In this document: piece after piece, positions 1-11,007 of the stretch
Layout of the letters: each line of letters begins with the position of its first letter
Position numbering within the stretch: position 1 is the stretch's first letter
Source: Codonopsis lanceolata
Lineage: Eukaryota; Streptophyta; Magnoliopsida; Asterales; Campanulaceae
Assembly (NCBI GenBank): GCA_013146195.2
Contig: CM028381.1
Span: 95,745,255-95,809,254 of the forward strand
Direction of reading: 5' to 3'
Length of the DNA stretch: 64,000 bases
Made by a program: the position numbers and the translations under genes
Notes under the pieces: model-generated
What the model saw: the letters and a program-made list of their open reading frames with translations, nothing else
Database searches by the model: none
Told to the model about the DNA's origin: nothing

Positions 1-384
1 TAAGTCTCATCTGCTTGAAATGTAGCTCTTCAAGTATTTTCCTCAGCCATATATCTTGACAAGCACAAGCTGTTGCAACCACAAATTCAGGTTTTGTTGT
101 TGACAAGGTGATAATTGGTTGCTTCTTGGATGACCTGTGCCAATCATGAAAACATAACCTGAAGTGCTCCTTCCATCATTTGGACTTCATGCATAATCAC
201 TATCAGTAAACCCAATCAAATATGATTTTTCTCCCTTCTTATATAACAACCCAAATCCTTGGTTCCTTTCAAGTAACGAAAGATTATCTTGGCAGCTAAC
301 ATATGCATGTTCGCTGGATTCTCCATATATCTAGTTATTAGACTCGCATAATGCATTATGTATGGTCTTGTTGTAGTTAAATAC
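1..384 (-). pseudogene. Copia B: end of reverse transcriptase and RNase H fragment
   Basis: The minus strand encodes the RT connection segment (LMYLTTTRP, then AAKIIFRYLKGTKDLG) followed by an RNase H start resembling GFTDSDYA, ending with a degraded version of the usual TTKPEFV-type region and the LRKILEELHF-like tail. A stop codon follows SDYA and further frameshifts break the rest. It continues the RT frame that resumes at 4787 on the far side of element A: joined across the TSD the boundary reads as the normal Copia YKQLxGSLMYLT junction. The 3' LTR is outside the window. Confidence 0.85.
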
Positions 385-389
385 ATCAA

Positions 390-1433
390 TGTAAGTCCAG
401 TTGGCAACTGACAAGGCTAGAGGGGGGTGAATAGCCTTTTAAAAACTTTGAGGATTGACTTGTAAAACTTCTGAAAGTTGGCAGCGGAAATTGAATTTTG
501 TCAGTCAGTTGATGTTTTTAAAGAAACTTAAGCTGATGTATATTGGTCAGCTGGCTGACACAATTGATTTTAAGAAATAACTTTTGAGATAGATCACTGA
601 ATACAAAGAAAGGAGCTGAAGAACAATTTATTTAAACAATTAAGTAAACATATTATGTAAGTGACTGACTGACACTTAAGTAGATTAAGACTTCTTAAGT
701 GTTAGGTCAGTTTGTAAGAGTTGATGAAATAATTGACAAGAGAATTGAAGTGGTTCACAGTAAAGCTGCTACGTCCACTATCAAGTTGGTCAGACTTGGA
801 TTTTTGAAGTGCACTAATTTTGTTAAAAATCTAATTGATCTCTAATGGATAAGTGTACAACAAAAGACCAGTGTTTGTGGAGAATGATTGAATAACAATC
901 AAACTCGTGAGACAAACTGAATGACTTCTAGAGAGTATGAAATGAATCACTCAGTGTTTGTCTAAACAATAACTAGAAAGAAATATTCAAAAAGAGTATC
1001 TAGCTAAAGTTTTAAGAAGACTAAGGCACAGAGAGAATTTCTTTGAGATTAGAATGCTTCAGACTTCTATGTTATTTCAAACTGCTTCCTGTGGGTATTT
1101 ATAGATGTTCTTGAAGAGTAACCCGTTAGGAACACATTTAGATTTGAAAATGTGTTTGGCAATGTATACCTATCTTCACAAGATCACAAAGATCCAGTTG
1201 GAAAGATATCTTACAGAATATCTACCAAAAACACAAAATGAGAAAGTGTCAGTACAAGGGAATGTTCAAGTAAATGAGGTAAACAAGCTGACACTATAAC
1301 ATTATGGTCAGCTGAAACAAGTAACTGATAAAGGATTTAAATTACAAGTTGACCAAAATGAAATATCTTAAAAGTTCTTGACTGACAACAAGTGGAATGA
1401 TTTTAAGCAAATTTTATCATAAGGCAAGATTCA
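390..1433 (-). repeat. 3' LTR of Copia A
   Basis: On the minus strand the LTR begins TGTTGAATC immediately after the purine tract and ends GGACTTACA next to the TSD. It holds no coding sequence but is rich in TCAGT/ACTGA and CAGCTGAC words. It cannot be compared with a full 5' LTR because that copy is almost entirely missing. Confidence 0.7.
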
Positions 1434-1642
1434 ACAATCTCCTCCTATTTGCTTAAAACCATTCACTTGAAAGCAGAGAGCCAAAAATAATTATGTTCCT
1501 GCAAAATAGATGTTAGTAATCCAAGCAGATAACATATAACGGAAGAAGATGGAAATTAAAACTAGGGAGAAGATAATTGTCTACTATAAGTAAAACAAAT
1601 GTTCTAAAAGTTCAAAGTTTTGAGAGAGAGAGAGAGAAAGGT

Positions 1643-1935
1643 TTAGTCAGCTGCTGATGTGGATCCTTCAGTGGGCTTTTCAACTTGAGCAGCATCTGAT
1701 GGACCAACATCAGCTTCATGTGCCTTTTCAACATTAGCTTCTTTCTCAGCATCAGCTTTAGGTTCAGGTTCTTTAACAGCATCAGTACTCTTTTCTTTTT
1801 CGGCTTCAATTTCAGCTTCAGCTTCAGTTACTGATTGAGATGGCATCAGTTTCAGTCGTTCCCTAAGAAATTTGTTTTCAGCCAAATAGGTATCAGCTCT
1901 CGCTTTCTGCTTCTTCTCCTCTTGAATGGTTTAAA
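1643..1935 (-). pseudogene. Copia A: 3' coiled-coil ORF
   Basis: An open minus-strand frame of about 95 codons encodes a strongly charged, alanine/glutamate/lysine-rich helix (ARADTYLAENKFLRERL, then repeated EAEAEIEAEKEK-type residues) and ends at a stop before the purine tract. It lies where SIRE-type elements carry an extra ORF after pol, so I infer it is what is left of that ORF. It is joined almost directly to the protease: the deletion that removed integrase and RT falls near the shared GAGGAGAAG string around 1915-1925. A function cannot be read from the sequence. Confidence 0.5.
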
Positions 1936-2290
1936 GAAAGTAAATCAATAGCAAAAACATTTCTTTTTCTAGAGCCTGTAAGTAAAACTTCATTTGTGAT
2001 GCTGTTTTTGATAAAACAATGAGTAGAAGAGAAAGAACAGCTCATACCTTTATCACAAAATTGTGAGATACTTAAGAGATTATGTTTCAAACCTTGTACC
2101 AATGAGACATTTTCAATTTTTATAGATCCTCTGATAATGGATCCATAACCTATAGTCTTTCCTTTTGAGTTGTCTTCAAAAATGACAGAAGGTCCTTTGG
2201 CTGAAATAATGTCAGTAAGAAGTTCAGCTGACCCAGTCATGTGTCTTGAGCATCCACTGTCTAATATCTATATGTCAGTTGATTGATCAT
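1893..2290 (-). pseudogene. Copia A: protease core and start of pre-integrase region
   Basis: The frame carries the retropepsin motif LDSGCSRHMTG with its catalytic Asp in D-S-G, then GYGSIIRGSIKIENVSLV and GLKHNLLSISQFCDKG, the standard join between Copia protease and the gag-pre-integrase domain. A stop lies just upstream of the motif (TDI*ILDSG). The frame ends NHSRGEE and is cut by the deletion junction, so no integrase follows. Family assignment is secure; the copy is non-functional. Confidence 0.85.
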
Positions 2291-2338
2291 CTGCCATTAA
2301 GCATACTTGAAATATGAATATTTAAATCATGGTACCCT

Positions 2339-3364
2339 TTATACTTTTGGGTCCAAAGGGTTAGTTTTCTTTGGTAGCCAAACTTGCCTAAAATTAGGCA
2401 TCTTGACTCTGTCAGTAGGTTTAAATCTAAACAGGCATTCATGAGACTGATGACCAAAAGTAGAACAAATATTGCATTTGTGATAACCAGGTTTATCAAT
2501 CATTTGAGGTGAATTCTTTGATTCCTTTTGACTCAGCTTAGAGGTCTTAGCAGCAACAAAATTTATTGGCTTGAACTTGTCAGTAGTCTTTCTTCTGAAT
2601 CCTCCTCTTTTGTCAGCTGTTTGACATTTGTCAACTGGCTGACATTTGTCAGTTGTAGCATTGGCTGACAGATTTTGAGGCTTGTAACCAGAAGACTGGC
2701 AACTATCATTGTTCAGCTTATCCCTTTTGTTAATGGACTTCTTAAGTTGATTCATGTTTTTGGGATATTTGAAAGGTACAACATTATAGACTAATCCCTT
2801 GTTCTTTTTGAGCAAAATTTTAGATTCACCATTTGACTGTCTGATCTCACAGTTTCCATCATTTTTTGAGTATCCAAGACCATGTTGGTCTTCATGACTT
2901 TTCTGTTGACTGATGATGGTTTCAACAGTAGCTTTTGACTTTGAGTAAGTATCAACAACATTGGTCAGTCGAAGATTTCTTTCTACAAGGTTAGCAATCT
3001 GGGCATTTAAGATTTTTGCTTGAATCTCATGTTTTTCATTGATGCTTTTAAGTTGCAGCTATTCTTTTTGCTCTACTTTATAAAGCTCATTGATCTTTTG
3101 AAGCTCACATTTTTCATCAGAAATTCTTTTCAAATCACCAGATAAAGAAACATGAATTCTTTTAAGTGTTTCAAACTTGGAATGCATTTCTTGCATTTGT
3201 TCCAGTAGATCATCAACACTTGAGTCAGTAACCTTCTCCTCCTGCCTTTTTGACATATTGCTTATTTTGATGCCAGCAGTCCTTGGAGAAGTTGACTTGA
3301 CTTTTCTTTCAGGCTGACTTATGATTCCTTGTCCATAAAAACTATTTCCTATTTTCTTAACCAC
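2339..3364 (-). pseudogene. Copia A: gag C-terminal region with coiled coil and second CCHC motif
   Basis: Two open segments are visible. 3364-3059 encodes a heptad-rich stretch (DDLLEQMQEMHSKFETLKRIH) typical of the long gag tail of SIRE elements. 2815-2339 encodes a basic, Lys/Asn-rich stretch with three short DKCQ-type repeats and a zinc-knuckle-like motif CNICSTFGHQSHEC (CX2CX4HX4C). Between them the frame is broken by stops. These parts would bind RNA and support particle assembly in an intact element. Confidence 0.7.
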
Positions 3365-4682
3365 AAACTAATCAGGTTTGATGACCTTTGTCAGCTTGGG
3401 GTTTTTAATAGGTGAGCTTGGCAGCTCATTATCAGACTCTTTTGAGTATTTTGGACTAGGAAAATCATTTTCTGAATCATATATAGCTGATTCTGCAACA
3501 AGACACAGATTTGCTTCTTGCACAAAATCAGTAGATTCATCTTCAGAATCTGTCTCAATCCATGTTACAAGATTTTGATCTTTAGCAACCAAACCCTTTT
3601 GTTTTTCAAAATTTCGGGGAGCACTTTTGTAATATTCATTTTTTGGTAAAAGGACAGTTTGAAGCAAAGTGACCAGGTTTTCTACAATTAAAGCACAACA
3701 ATTTTTCTTTCTTATCCTTGTCTTCATTTGTTTTGAAGTAAGGCTTTTGAAAGTTTGAAGTAGAAGGTCTTTGAAAGCTTGAGGAAGATTTTTGAACATT
3801 TGCAGAAGGTTTTTTGAAGTTCCTTTTAAAAGATTAGAACTTTCTAAACTGTCTAGCAAAAGTAGCAAATTCATCTTCATCAAAGTCATCATCTAACAGA
3901 GATGTAGAAGTTTTAGGTGTCTCTTCTTCAGCTTGCAAAGAGATACTTTTAAAAATTTTCTCAATTTCTTGAGTTTTGAGGACTTCATTTTCATAAATTT
4001 TGAGACTTGCAACAAGACTACGTATATGAGTTTTGTTCAAATATCTTGCTTCCTTTATGGCAGTGACCTTAACATGCCATCTACTTCCCAAGCTACTAAG
4101 AAAACGCATATTCAAATCTTTCATGCTATAAACTTTACTAAAAGAAGAACATCTATTACTTACCTCGAGAAATCTGTCATACACATTCTTCAATGATTCT
4201 TTTGGGTCCTTCTTGAAGGCATCAAACTCTTGTATACAATCATAGAGTTTGTTGTCCTTGGTGTTTTGGTCTCCTTCGACATATTCAACAAGAGCATCCC
4301 AAATTTCTTTGGCAGTGACACAGTCATATATTTGCTTATAGTTTTCATTAGGAACTGCAATGGATAGAGTGTGTACAACTCTAGCATCCAGTCCATCAGT
4401 AATTTTATCTTCCTCAGTCCATTCTGATTTAGGCTTGATGACATATTCTTCAACATCGGAAGCAAGAGGATTTATGGTGTCATCATCTACAGTAGAAGGT
4501 TTACCAACTTTAGTATTAATTTTCATTGGTTGCATGGGACCACCTCTTACACATTCCATTAATCGTTTATCTATATTGTTCATATATCTTGTAATTCTTT
4601 CTTTCCAAATATCAAAGTGATCTTCATTAAAAATAGGTACTTGAGTTACATTGTTTGATTGAAAAGCTTTTAAGGTTGCCAT
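3365..4682 (-). pseudogene. Copia A: gag (UBN2 domain) with first zinc knuckle, frameshifted
   Basis: The frame opens at 4682 with a 282-residue protein containing the Copia/UBN2 gag core: FNEDHFDIWKERITRYM near the start, KEIWDALVEYVEGD, DRFLEVSNRC, then MRFLSSLGSRW. It ends at 3834. The tail continues in shifted frames. In one of them, around 3700-3640, the zinc knuckle CFNCRKPGHFASNC (CX2CX4HX4C) is intact, followed by an acidic segment. Gag packages the element RNA. The N-terminal half looks nearly undamaged; the knuckle is out of frame with it. Confidence 0.85.
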
Positions 4683-4752
4683 GATCGAGCTTTCAAGTTG
4701 TTAAACTTGGAAAAATAATAATTTTTCGAAAAAGTTCAACTTTGATACCAAT

Positions 4753-4781
4753 TGTAAGTCCAGTTGCCAACTGGACTTACA
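4753..4781 (-). repeat. 29-bp palindromic remnant in place of the 5' LTR of Copia A
   Basis: Two perfect 14-bp arms (TGTAAGTCCAGTTG and its reverse complement) flank one central base. The segment lies exactly between the target duplication ATCAA (4782-4786) and the primer-binding-like site (minus-strand TTGGTATCAAAG, around 4751-4740). Its inner arm matches the last bases of the 3' LTR, so a roughly 1-kb LTR has been replaced by a fold-back of its own terminus. Confidence 0.7.
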
Positions 4782-4786
4782 ATCAA

Positions 4787-5760
4787 GCTCCCCACAATTG
4801 CTTATAAAGTGTGTTGTCTACTTTCTTTCCCTCATGATCCTTGTTGAGCTTTAACCCAAACTCAGTTGGAGTATTTACAAAATTGCAATTATTCATATAA
4901 AACCTATTCAAGATGTCCTGCACATAATTCTTTTGAGATATACAAACTCCATATGCAGATTGCACAACTTCTATACCCAAAAAATAATGCATCTTACTAA
5001 GATGAGACATTTCAAAATCAACCATCATAGAGTTTTTAAACTTTTCAAACATGACACTATCATTTCTGGTGTGAATCAGATCATCCACATAAACAAACAA
5101 TTATAAATTCACCTTCATCTCTGGTATTTGTATAAAGTGTATGCTCATATGGACATTTTTAAAACCCTTCCTTAGAGAAATAAACATCTATACGACTATA
5201 CCATGGAGCTTGTTTTAGCCCGTATAATGTATTTTTAAGTTTATCAACATTATTCTCACTTCCATACTTGACATAACCAATAGGTTGATTGACAAATCCT
5301 TATTCTTTAAGGTCACCATGCAAGAATGTCGATGACATGTCCAATTGGTATATAGGCCATGAATGTTGTGCTGCCAATGCAATCACTAGCCTGATAGTAC
5401 ATGTCTTGCAACAGGAGCAAAGACTTCTCTATAATCCACCCCAAACTCTTGTTTATAGCCTTTAGCTACTAAACCCACTTTGTACTTGTCAACTACTCAA
5501 CTTCCCCATTTTCCTTCAATTTCATCTTGTACACCCACTTGACGCCTATTGTTTTTTGTCATTTTGGAAGATCAGTCAATTCCTAAGTGTTGTTCTGAAC
5601 AATAGCTGCAATTTCTTCATCCATCGCCTAATGCCATTTTGGTTCTTTGATAGCCTCTTCAAAAACTGTAGAATCACAAACGAAAAATAGGGTAAAATGT
5701 ATAAGTGGATCCTCAAATTGGTCAATTCCAGTTACCTCATAATCAGTCATCCATGCAGGC
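4787..5760 (-). pseudogene. Copia B: reverse transcriptase
   Basis: Several minus-strand frames together give the Copia RT: EAIKEPKWH, GVKWVYKMKLKENGE, YKVGLVAKGYKQEFGVDY, then QLDMSSTFLHGDL and LYGLKQAPW, the catalytic FVYVDDLI (YVDD intact, near 5095), HYFLGIEV and YVQDILNRF. The frame reaches NTLYKQLWG and is then cut by element A. Many stop codons interrupt it. The RT would copy element RNA in virus-like particles; here it is only a fossil. Confidence 0.85.
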
Positions 5761-5794
5761 CTTGTTCGAGCACGTTGAGATCTTTGTATTCGAT

Positions 5795-7023
5795 CTACTT
5801 CTTACGCAATTGGGCTTGATGACGTGGTTGAATATCTTGTGTGACACCTAGTTCTTGCACATTCATCGTGGGCTGCTGGATATTATCATCACCATCAAAG
5901 TCTACTGGAATATGCTCTTTTATTCCATCTTCATCAAAAACAACATGACGGCTAATGACAATTTTCTTAGTGATATGATTATACAACTTATAAGATTTTG
6001 ATTGATCACTAACACCAAGAAAAATGCTTTTTTCTCCCTTATCATCTAGCTTTGTCCTTCTCTGATCTGGGATATGAGCATATGCAATGCACCTGGAAAC
6101 TTTAAAATGATCTACTGTTGGTCTTTGTCCACTCCATGCTTCCTCCGGTGTCATATTCTGAACTACAAGTGTGGACTTCTATTCAGTATGTGAATGATCC
6201 AATTCACAGCTTCAGGCCAAAAACTACGTAGAACTCTACTCCTTACCAAAATGATTCTTACCATATTTATTATTGTCTAATTCTTCCTCTCACAAACACC
6301 ATTTTGCTGGGGTGTATAAGCTGCTGTGAGTTGTATCTTAATTCCATGCATGAGCTTTACAAAAATCTACAAATTCTTGTAAGTTGTACTCTCCACCCCA
6401 ATCAGTATGAAAGATTTTTATATGGCTACAAACTTATGTTTGTACCAGCACTTTGAAACTTTTAAAAACTGCAAAAGCCTATGATTTTTTGTGCAAGAAA
6501 TAAACCCATGTTTTTTTGAGTAAAATCATCAATGAATGTAATTAAGTATCTTTTACCTCCATTGGAACATGGTTTTACTAGCCCACAGAGATCAGAATGA
6601 ACAAACTCTAATGCCTTTGTTAATCTCCATGATTTTCCACGAGGAAATGGCTTACGATGTTGTTTGCCAACAACACATTTTTCACAAACTTCAGTAGGAG
6701 CTGTAATCGGAGGAAGACCACTAACCATGTTCTTCTGTTGTAGCAATTTTAGCATACCAAAATTTAGATGCCCATATCAAAAGTGCCATAGCCATGTTTC
6801 ATCCTTTAGCTTTGCTGAAAAATATGAATGCTTAGTGCTATCGAGGTGAAGTGGAAACATGCGGTTTGCTGTCATATGGATTTCAGAAATTAAGCCTAAT
6901 TTCCCGTCTTCAATCCGACACACTCCATCTTTAATGGAGATTTCATATCCCTTTTCTTGAAACTGGACAATACTGAGCAAGTTTGTTTTCAAATTTGGAA
7001 CAAACAAGACATTAGAGATAGTC
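5795..7023 (-). pseudogene. Copia B: gag-pre-integrase domain and integrase
   Basis: 7007-6777 encodes the pre-integrase segment (FVPNLKTNLLSIVQFQEKGYEI). 6755-6462 encodes the zinc-binding end (CEKCVVGKQHRKPF) and the catalytic core start VHSDLCG and LITFIDDFT. Between about 6460 and 6160 the core continues in broken frames. 6154-5795 gives the C-terminal part MTPEEAWSGQRPTVDHFKV, YAHIPDQRRTKLDDK, IFLGVSDQSKSYKLYN. Together this is a complete but disrupted Copia integrase. The upstream protease is separated from it by solo LTR C. Confidence 0.85.
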
Positions 7024-7720
7024 TATATTGTGACGCCCCGCTCCTTCGTTATCTCGGTTTGCGTGTTATACTTGCACTTCTTCCCTTGTCGACGGTATGT
7101 TTGGTTTGCGAGAGGGTCTAGACATGTGGAGAGACCACATTAAGACCAAAACATTATTAAGAGACTCCATATAGTTGTTGACTTGCTAAAGTCACAAGTC
7201 GTGACTCGACGATAGTCGGAATGCGACGCGATTGAGGGTTTACTTGCGTTTTGTGTCTGTGACCTCGGTTTGGGTCCTAGACATCTTTTAGATGGTTTAT
7301 TAACATGTTTAGATGCATTAGACTTCAAGTTGGAGGTGTTCCCTAAGTCTATCGATGAATTGGAAGTTTTGGAGATAACGTTCGTCTCTATCGCGTAGTT
7401 TGGGAATCGAGTCGCGTAATCGTCTCTCCTTTGGGATTCTTATTTCCCTAGTTGTTATTCAACTTCCTAGAAGTATTTAAGCTTCTTCTTTAGCCCTTAG
7501 ACTTGTCTTAAAAGTCTCCTTTCGTTGCTCGTGCGATTGCGAGTTCATTCGTTAGGTTGCCGTTGTTGCACCCCTTCCCGGTTTCGCTCCGAGTTGTTTC
7601 GGGAGTTGTTCGGGTGTGTTTTAGACTTGTTTTGTGTAGGGTTAGACCTTAGAATGGTTGCCCATAAGTTTGGGACCATTTAGATCAAGTTTAGACCAAG
7701 TTTTGGAGGTTCAGGAGCCG

Positions 7721-7822
7721 AGGCGCCCGCCTGGCACCTTGTGAGGCGCCCGCCTCAAGTACTGAGAGCATCTTTGTCGGGCGAGCCCAGCGGCCGCATG
7801 GAGGGAGTGAGGCGCCCGCCTC
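7721..7822 (+). repeat. GC-rich dyad boxes in LTR C
   Basis: Two copies of the perfect dyad GAGGCG-CC-CGCCTC lie at 7743-7756 and 7809-7822, with a shorter copy AGGCGCCCGCCT at 7721-7732. They sit about 230-330 bp upstream of the TATA box in an otherwise AT-rich LTR. Confidence 0.8.
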
Positions 7823-8046
7823 AACTGAATCGTTACGGGATTTTGCCCTGTTTTGTGTTTGGACGATTTATACCTATTCTACCCTCATTAAACCCCCTCT
7901 AAACCCTTCCTAACCTCTCATACTTAGCCCTAAACATGTACTAACATTAGTTAGAAGTTAATTAAGGTTAGATTAGTGTTTGATTATCCCTAATCTCTAC
8001 TAATTGCACTTGAGAAATGTCCTTTGTGCCCTCCTTAATTTGGGGG

Positions 8047-8054
8047 TATAAATA
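8047..8054 (+). promoter_or_regulatory. TATA box of LTR C
   Basis: TATAAATA in a GGGTATAAATACCC context, followed by a CT-rich stretch that suits an LTR transcription start about 30 bp downstream. Confidence 0.6.
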
Positions 8055-11007
8055 CCCACAACCCCTTTGTTATTTGCTGAAACCATTTCATTTCTTCTCT
8101 CCCACAATACGTATTAGAGAGAGAGGGAGGAGGCTTGGAGATTCAAGCCCTAGCTTCATTCTTCCTTCGATCCAAGACGATCCGACCAACCGATTGCCTT
8201 CAAACTTCGGAATCTTGAAGCCCTCGACAAGTAGAACAACTTCACCGATCGGATTTGTGTCCTCTTGAGTTTTCACTCAAGCTAGGTAAGTTACTTCCTT
8301 TTGATTTTGGTTCATTGGCCCTAAGGAAAACAATCTATATGCTATTTGTGGGCAATGAACACTTGTATGCTATGTTTGCCCAATTTTGGGGATTTTGGAA
8401 GTATGAACTTGTTAGGAGTATTTGTAGATGACTTCTATGATTGTTGATGTATATGTTTATCCTTCATCTTGTGATTCTAGGGTTGTGAGCATGCTAGAAA
8501 TCATGTTTACATTTTATTTGGGTTTATTATGAAAGTATGCCTATGGTTGGGGCTTTGGATATGTGAACTCTCTATATACTATGGTTATGGTCACTTAAAT
8601 GAAATTATATGATTTATGAAATGGGTTTCGGTCTATGTTGGGATTATTTGTGGATTTTAGGCTTGAGAGTCAATCCCGAATTATTGGAGAAATTATTGTT
8701 AGTTGAAGTGGGGTTAATGTTGAGATTGATGAAGGGTGTAAATGATGAAACTTGGTGTTTAGACTCAACGGAGTCGAAATAAGTTCCATAATGTGATAAT
8801 GAACTCGGGTTGGAATCCTACGACAATTGGATTTCGTTTGACTATGATTATGATGAATTCTTGGGTTTTAGGGCTTGGGAATCAACCCGGATGATTTTGG
8901 GAAATTTGATATAACTCGAATGATGTACTAATTTTGGGTTGTATGAAATGTGTATTTAATGAAATGCGGTATTAAGACTCAATGGAGTTGTTTTAGGTTC
9001 AATAAGATGTTGGTGAGCCTTAGGTCGAAATCCTACGATGTTCGGTTTGGTTGGTTTTGATTGTGAGTACCCGAGCATCTCGTATTGTGTCCCAATTGTG
9101 ACACCCATGATATAGAGGCTTATTGGGGATTTAATTAGAGCGTGCTCATTAGGGCACGGAGCATTAGAGACCAACTTATGACCTCGTATTACTTTAAGGA
9201 ATGATTATTTGAATGAGTTCTCTCTTAGGGAATTTGGCCGCGTGCACATCAAAGCACTTGCGAGATTATGACTATGGGTTGGTTTTGGTACCCTTGAGAT
9301 TGGTTTGATAACGTCAAGTATATATATGACGATTGGGACTATGATTGGGTCTGTATTGCTTTTATGAATTGACTAATCACTAAGTCTCGATTTATGGTTG
9401 TTCTTAGACTAAATAGTAGTATTTGGTTTAATCCCGAGTAGAGGGCTATAGTAGACCTCATATTGTGATTTCTTGAGCTTATATGCTACTTTCGATTTGG
9501 TGATGACTTGAGGATTATGAGTACCTCATTATGTGGTTCTTTGACTAAACTTATAAGTTGGTTGAATTTGTTAAGTATGTGCAAATATGTGCATTGTTGA
9601 AATTGGTGTGTAGAGCTTTATGTCCTACTTGATTTGGTATGCCCGCTATGATCGGTCTTGGTTCTTGTTTGAGCATGAGAGTAATTATCTACTTGTGCAT
9701 TTCATAAAAGCCCAGCTGGCATTATTTGGATTATTTGGTTTGTTTATCAAGTCCGGGTGGGACGATGCATCGCCTTCACGAATTATGGGATTCGTGCTCG
9801 CTATGGATCGCCGCACTTGGAATCTCACACACACCTCCATTGTTGGCCGCAATGGGGAAGTAGCCCCTATGCCGTATCAGTTAAGTGCCGCATTGGCTTG
9901 CTAGCTAAATCGAGTGGTTCTCGATAAAAGTCGATGACGTCACAGGGCATCGATGTTGCACGATAAAGATAAAGTATAACATGTGTATTGCAGGAGCAGC
10001 ACAACGACACTATGTGGGTAACTTTTTCTATCCCTTATGTGGCTTACTATAAGCACTTATATGAAAGGATAATGTGCTAAGTGGTTTATGAGGTTTATGT
10101 TACTTGGTGACTTAATACAGGTTTATTGTTGGTATGGTATTAAGATACCATGATTTTATACATGATTGTGCATTATGCCATGCCACGACCTGCTATGCCA
10201 TACATTTGCATCTAGTAACTTACTGGGTCATTATGACTCATTTCGTGTGTTTGTTTTCCTTAGTTTGTGCAGTAAGCTCGTTAGTACGCGTTGAAGCTTC
10301 GGGCGCTTGATCGATAACAGGTGGTCTTCCGGGCGATAGCTTGGGTTTATTAGTATTATTGTATTTGTTATCTGGTGAGATACGGACGTGAAGTTATGTA
10401 AACTTTACTTGGGTAGTTGTGTTAGTACTTTCTTATTGTATTATTTTGGTAGCCGACTCGTTTGGTCGAGCTGTTGTATCTTTTAGAAGTTATTCCCTTG
10501 TTATTTCGAGCATGCTTTAGCTCACTCATCCTAGTATTGTTGGTATTGTCATCTCCGACGACGTTAGTCGTGAGACTTGGGTTTAGTTGTTAGAATTTGA
10601 TTATCTTGTTCCTTTAGTTGATTTATTCCTCCGGCATGTTAGCCGTTGAGTTGTTGTTTATCAGGTTGGGTTCTTGTTGCTTCGCCGGCCTTAGGTTGCC
10701 GATGGTTTGTTGTACGTGCGCAATGTTGCGTCACGCGAGTCGTAGATTTGTCGAGAGATAGTCGTCTCTCAGCCTTGTATTCCTTAGTTATAATTACCAA
10801 GCTTGGGTTCACTTATGATTCGCTTCCGCAGATTTTAGTTTTTGGTTTTTTTAGTATCGCCGTTATGGCTTTACTTCCCTGTTTAGAGTTTGTTGGTTAA
10901 ACTCTTGACTCGCACCACTACGCTTAGCAGGTGCTTGTCCGTCTTTTATCTTGTCTTGATGGCACGACCTTGGGATTCCGCATTGGAGTCCGGGTCGGGT
11001 CGTCACA

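Larger units (their letters stand above)
390..4781 (-). mobile_element. SIRE/Maximus-type Copia element A, internally deleted
   Basis: The insertion is flanked by the 5-bp target duplication ATCAA (385-389 and 4782-4786). Internally, on the minus strand, are a primer-binding-like site TTGGTATCAAAG just after the right terminus, a UBN2-type gag, zinc knuckle, coiled-coil segment, a second CCHC-like motif, a protease core, then directly a 3' coiled-coil ORF, a purine tract (AGGAGGAGAT) and a roughly 1-kb LTR. Integrase, RT and RNase H are absent, so this copy depended on others. The LTR end contains a GGCTATTCACCCCCC-like string that I associate with SIRE LTRs (from memory). The 5' LTR is reduced to a 29-bp palindrome. 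Confidence 0.85.
7029..11007 (+). mobile_element. 3.98-kb solo LTR (element C), probably Gypsy
   Basis: The unit starts TGTGACGCCCCG and ends GGGTCGTCACA, so termini are TG...CA with a 7-bp inverted repeat TGTGACG/CGTCACA. It is flanked by a perfect 5-bp duplication TATAT (7024-7028, 11008-11012) inside Copia B. No copy of the first few hundred bases appears at the other end and no gag or pol is visible, so a solo LTR fits better than a complete element. A TATA box (8047-8054) and a splice-donor-like GGTAAGT near 8285 set the plus orientation. Long LTRs of this kind are known in Tat/Ogre/Retand Gypsy elements; lineage is inference. Confidence 0.75.

Noticed and set aside
10646..10900. Short plus-strand frames in LTR C as possible genes
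   Set aside because: Low-complexity sequence within a solo LTR; no domains, no matching retroelement protein.
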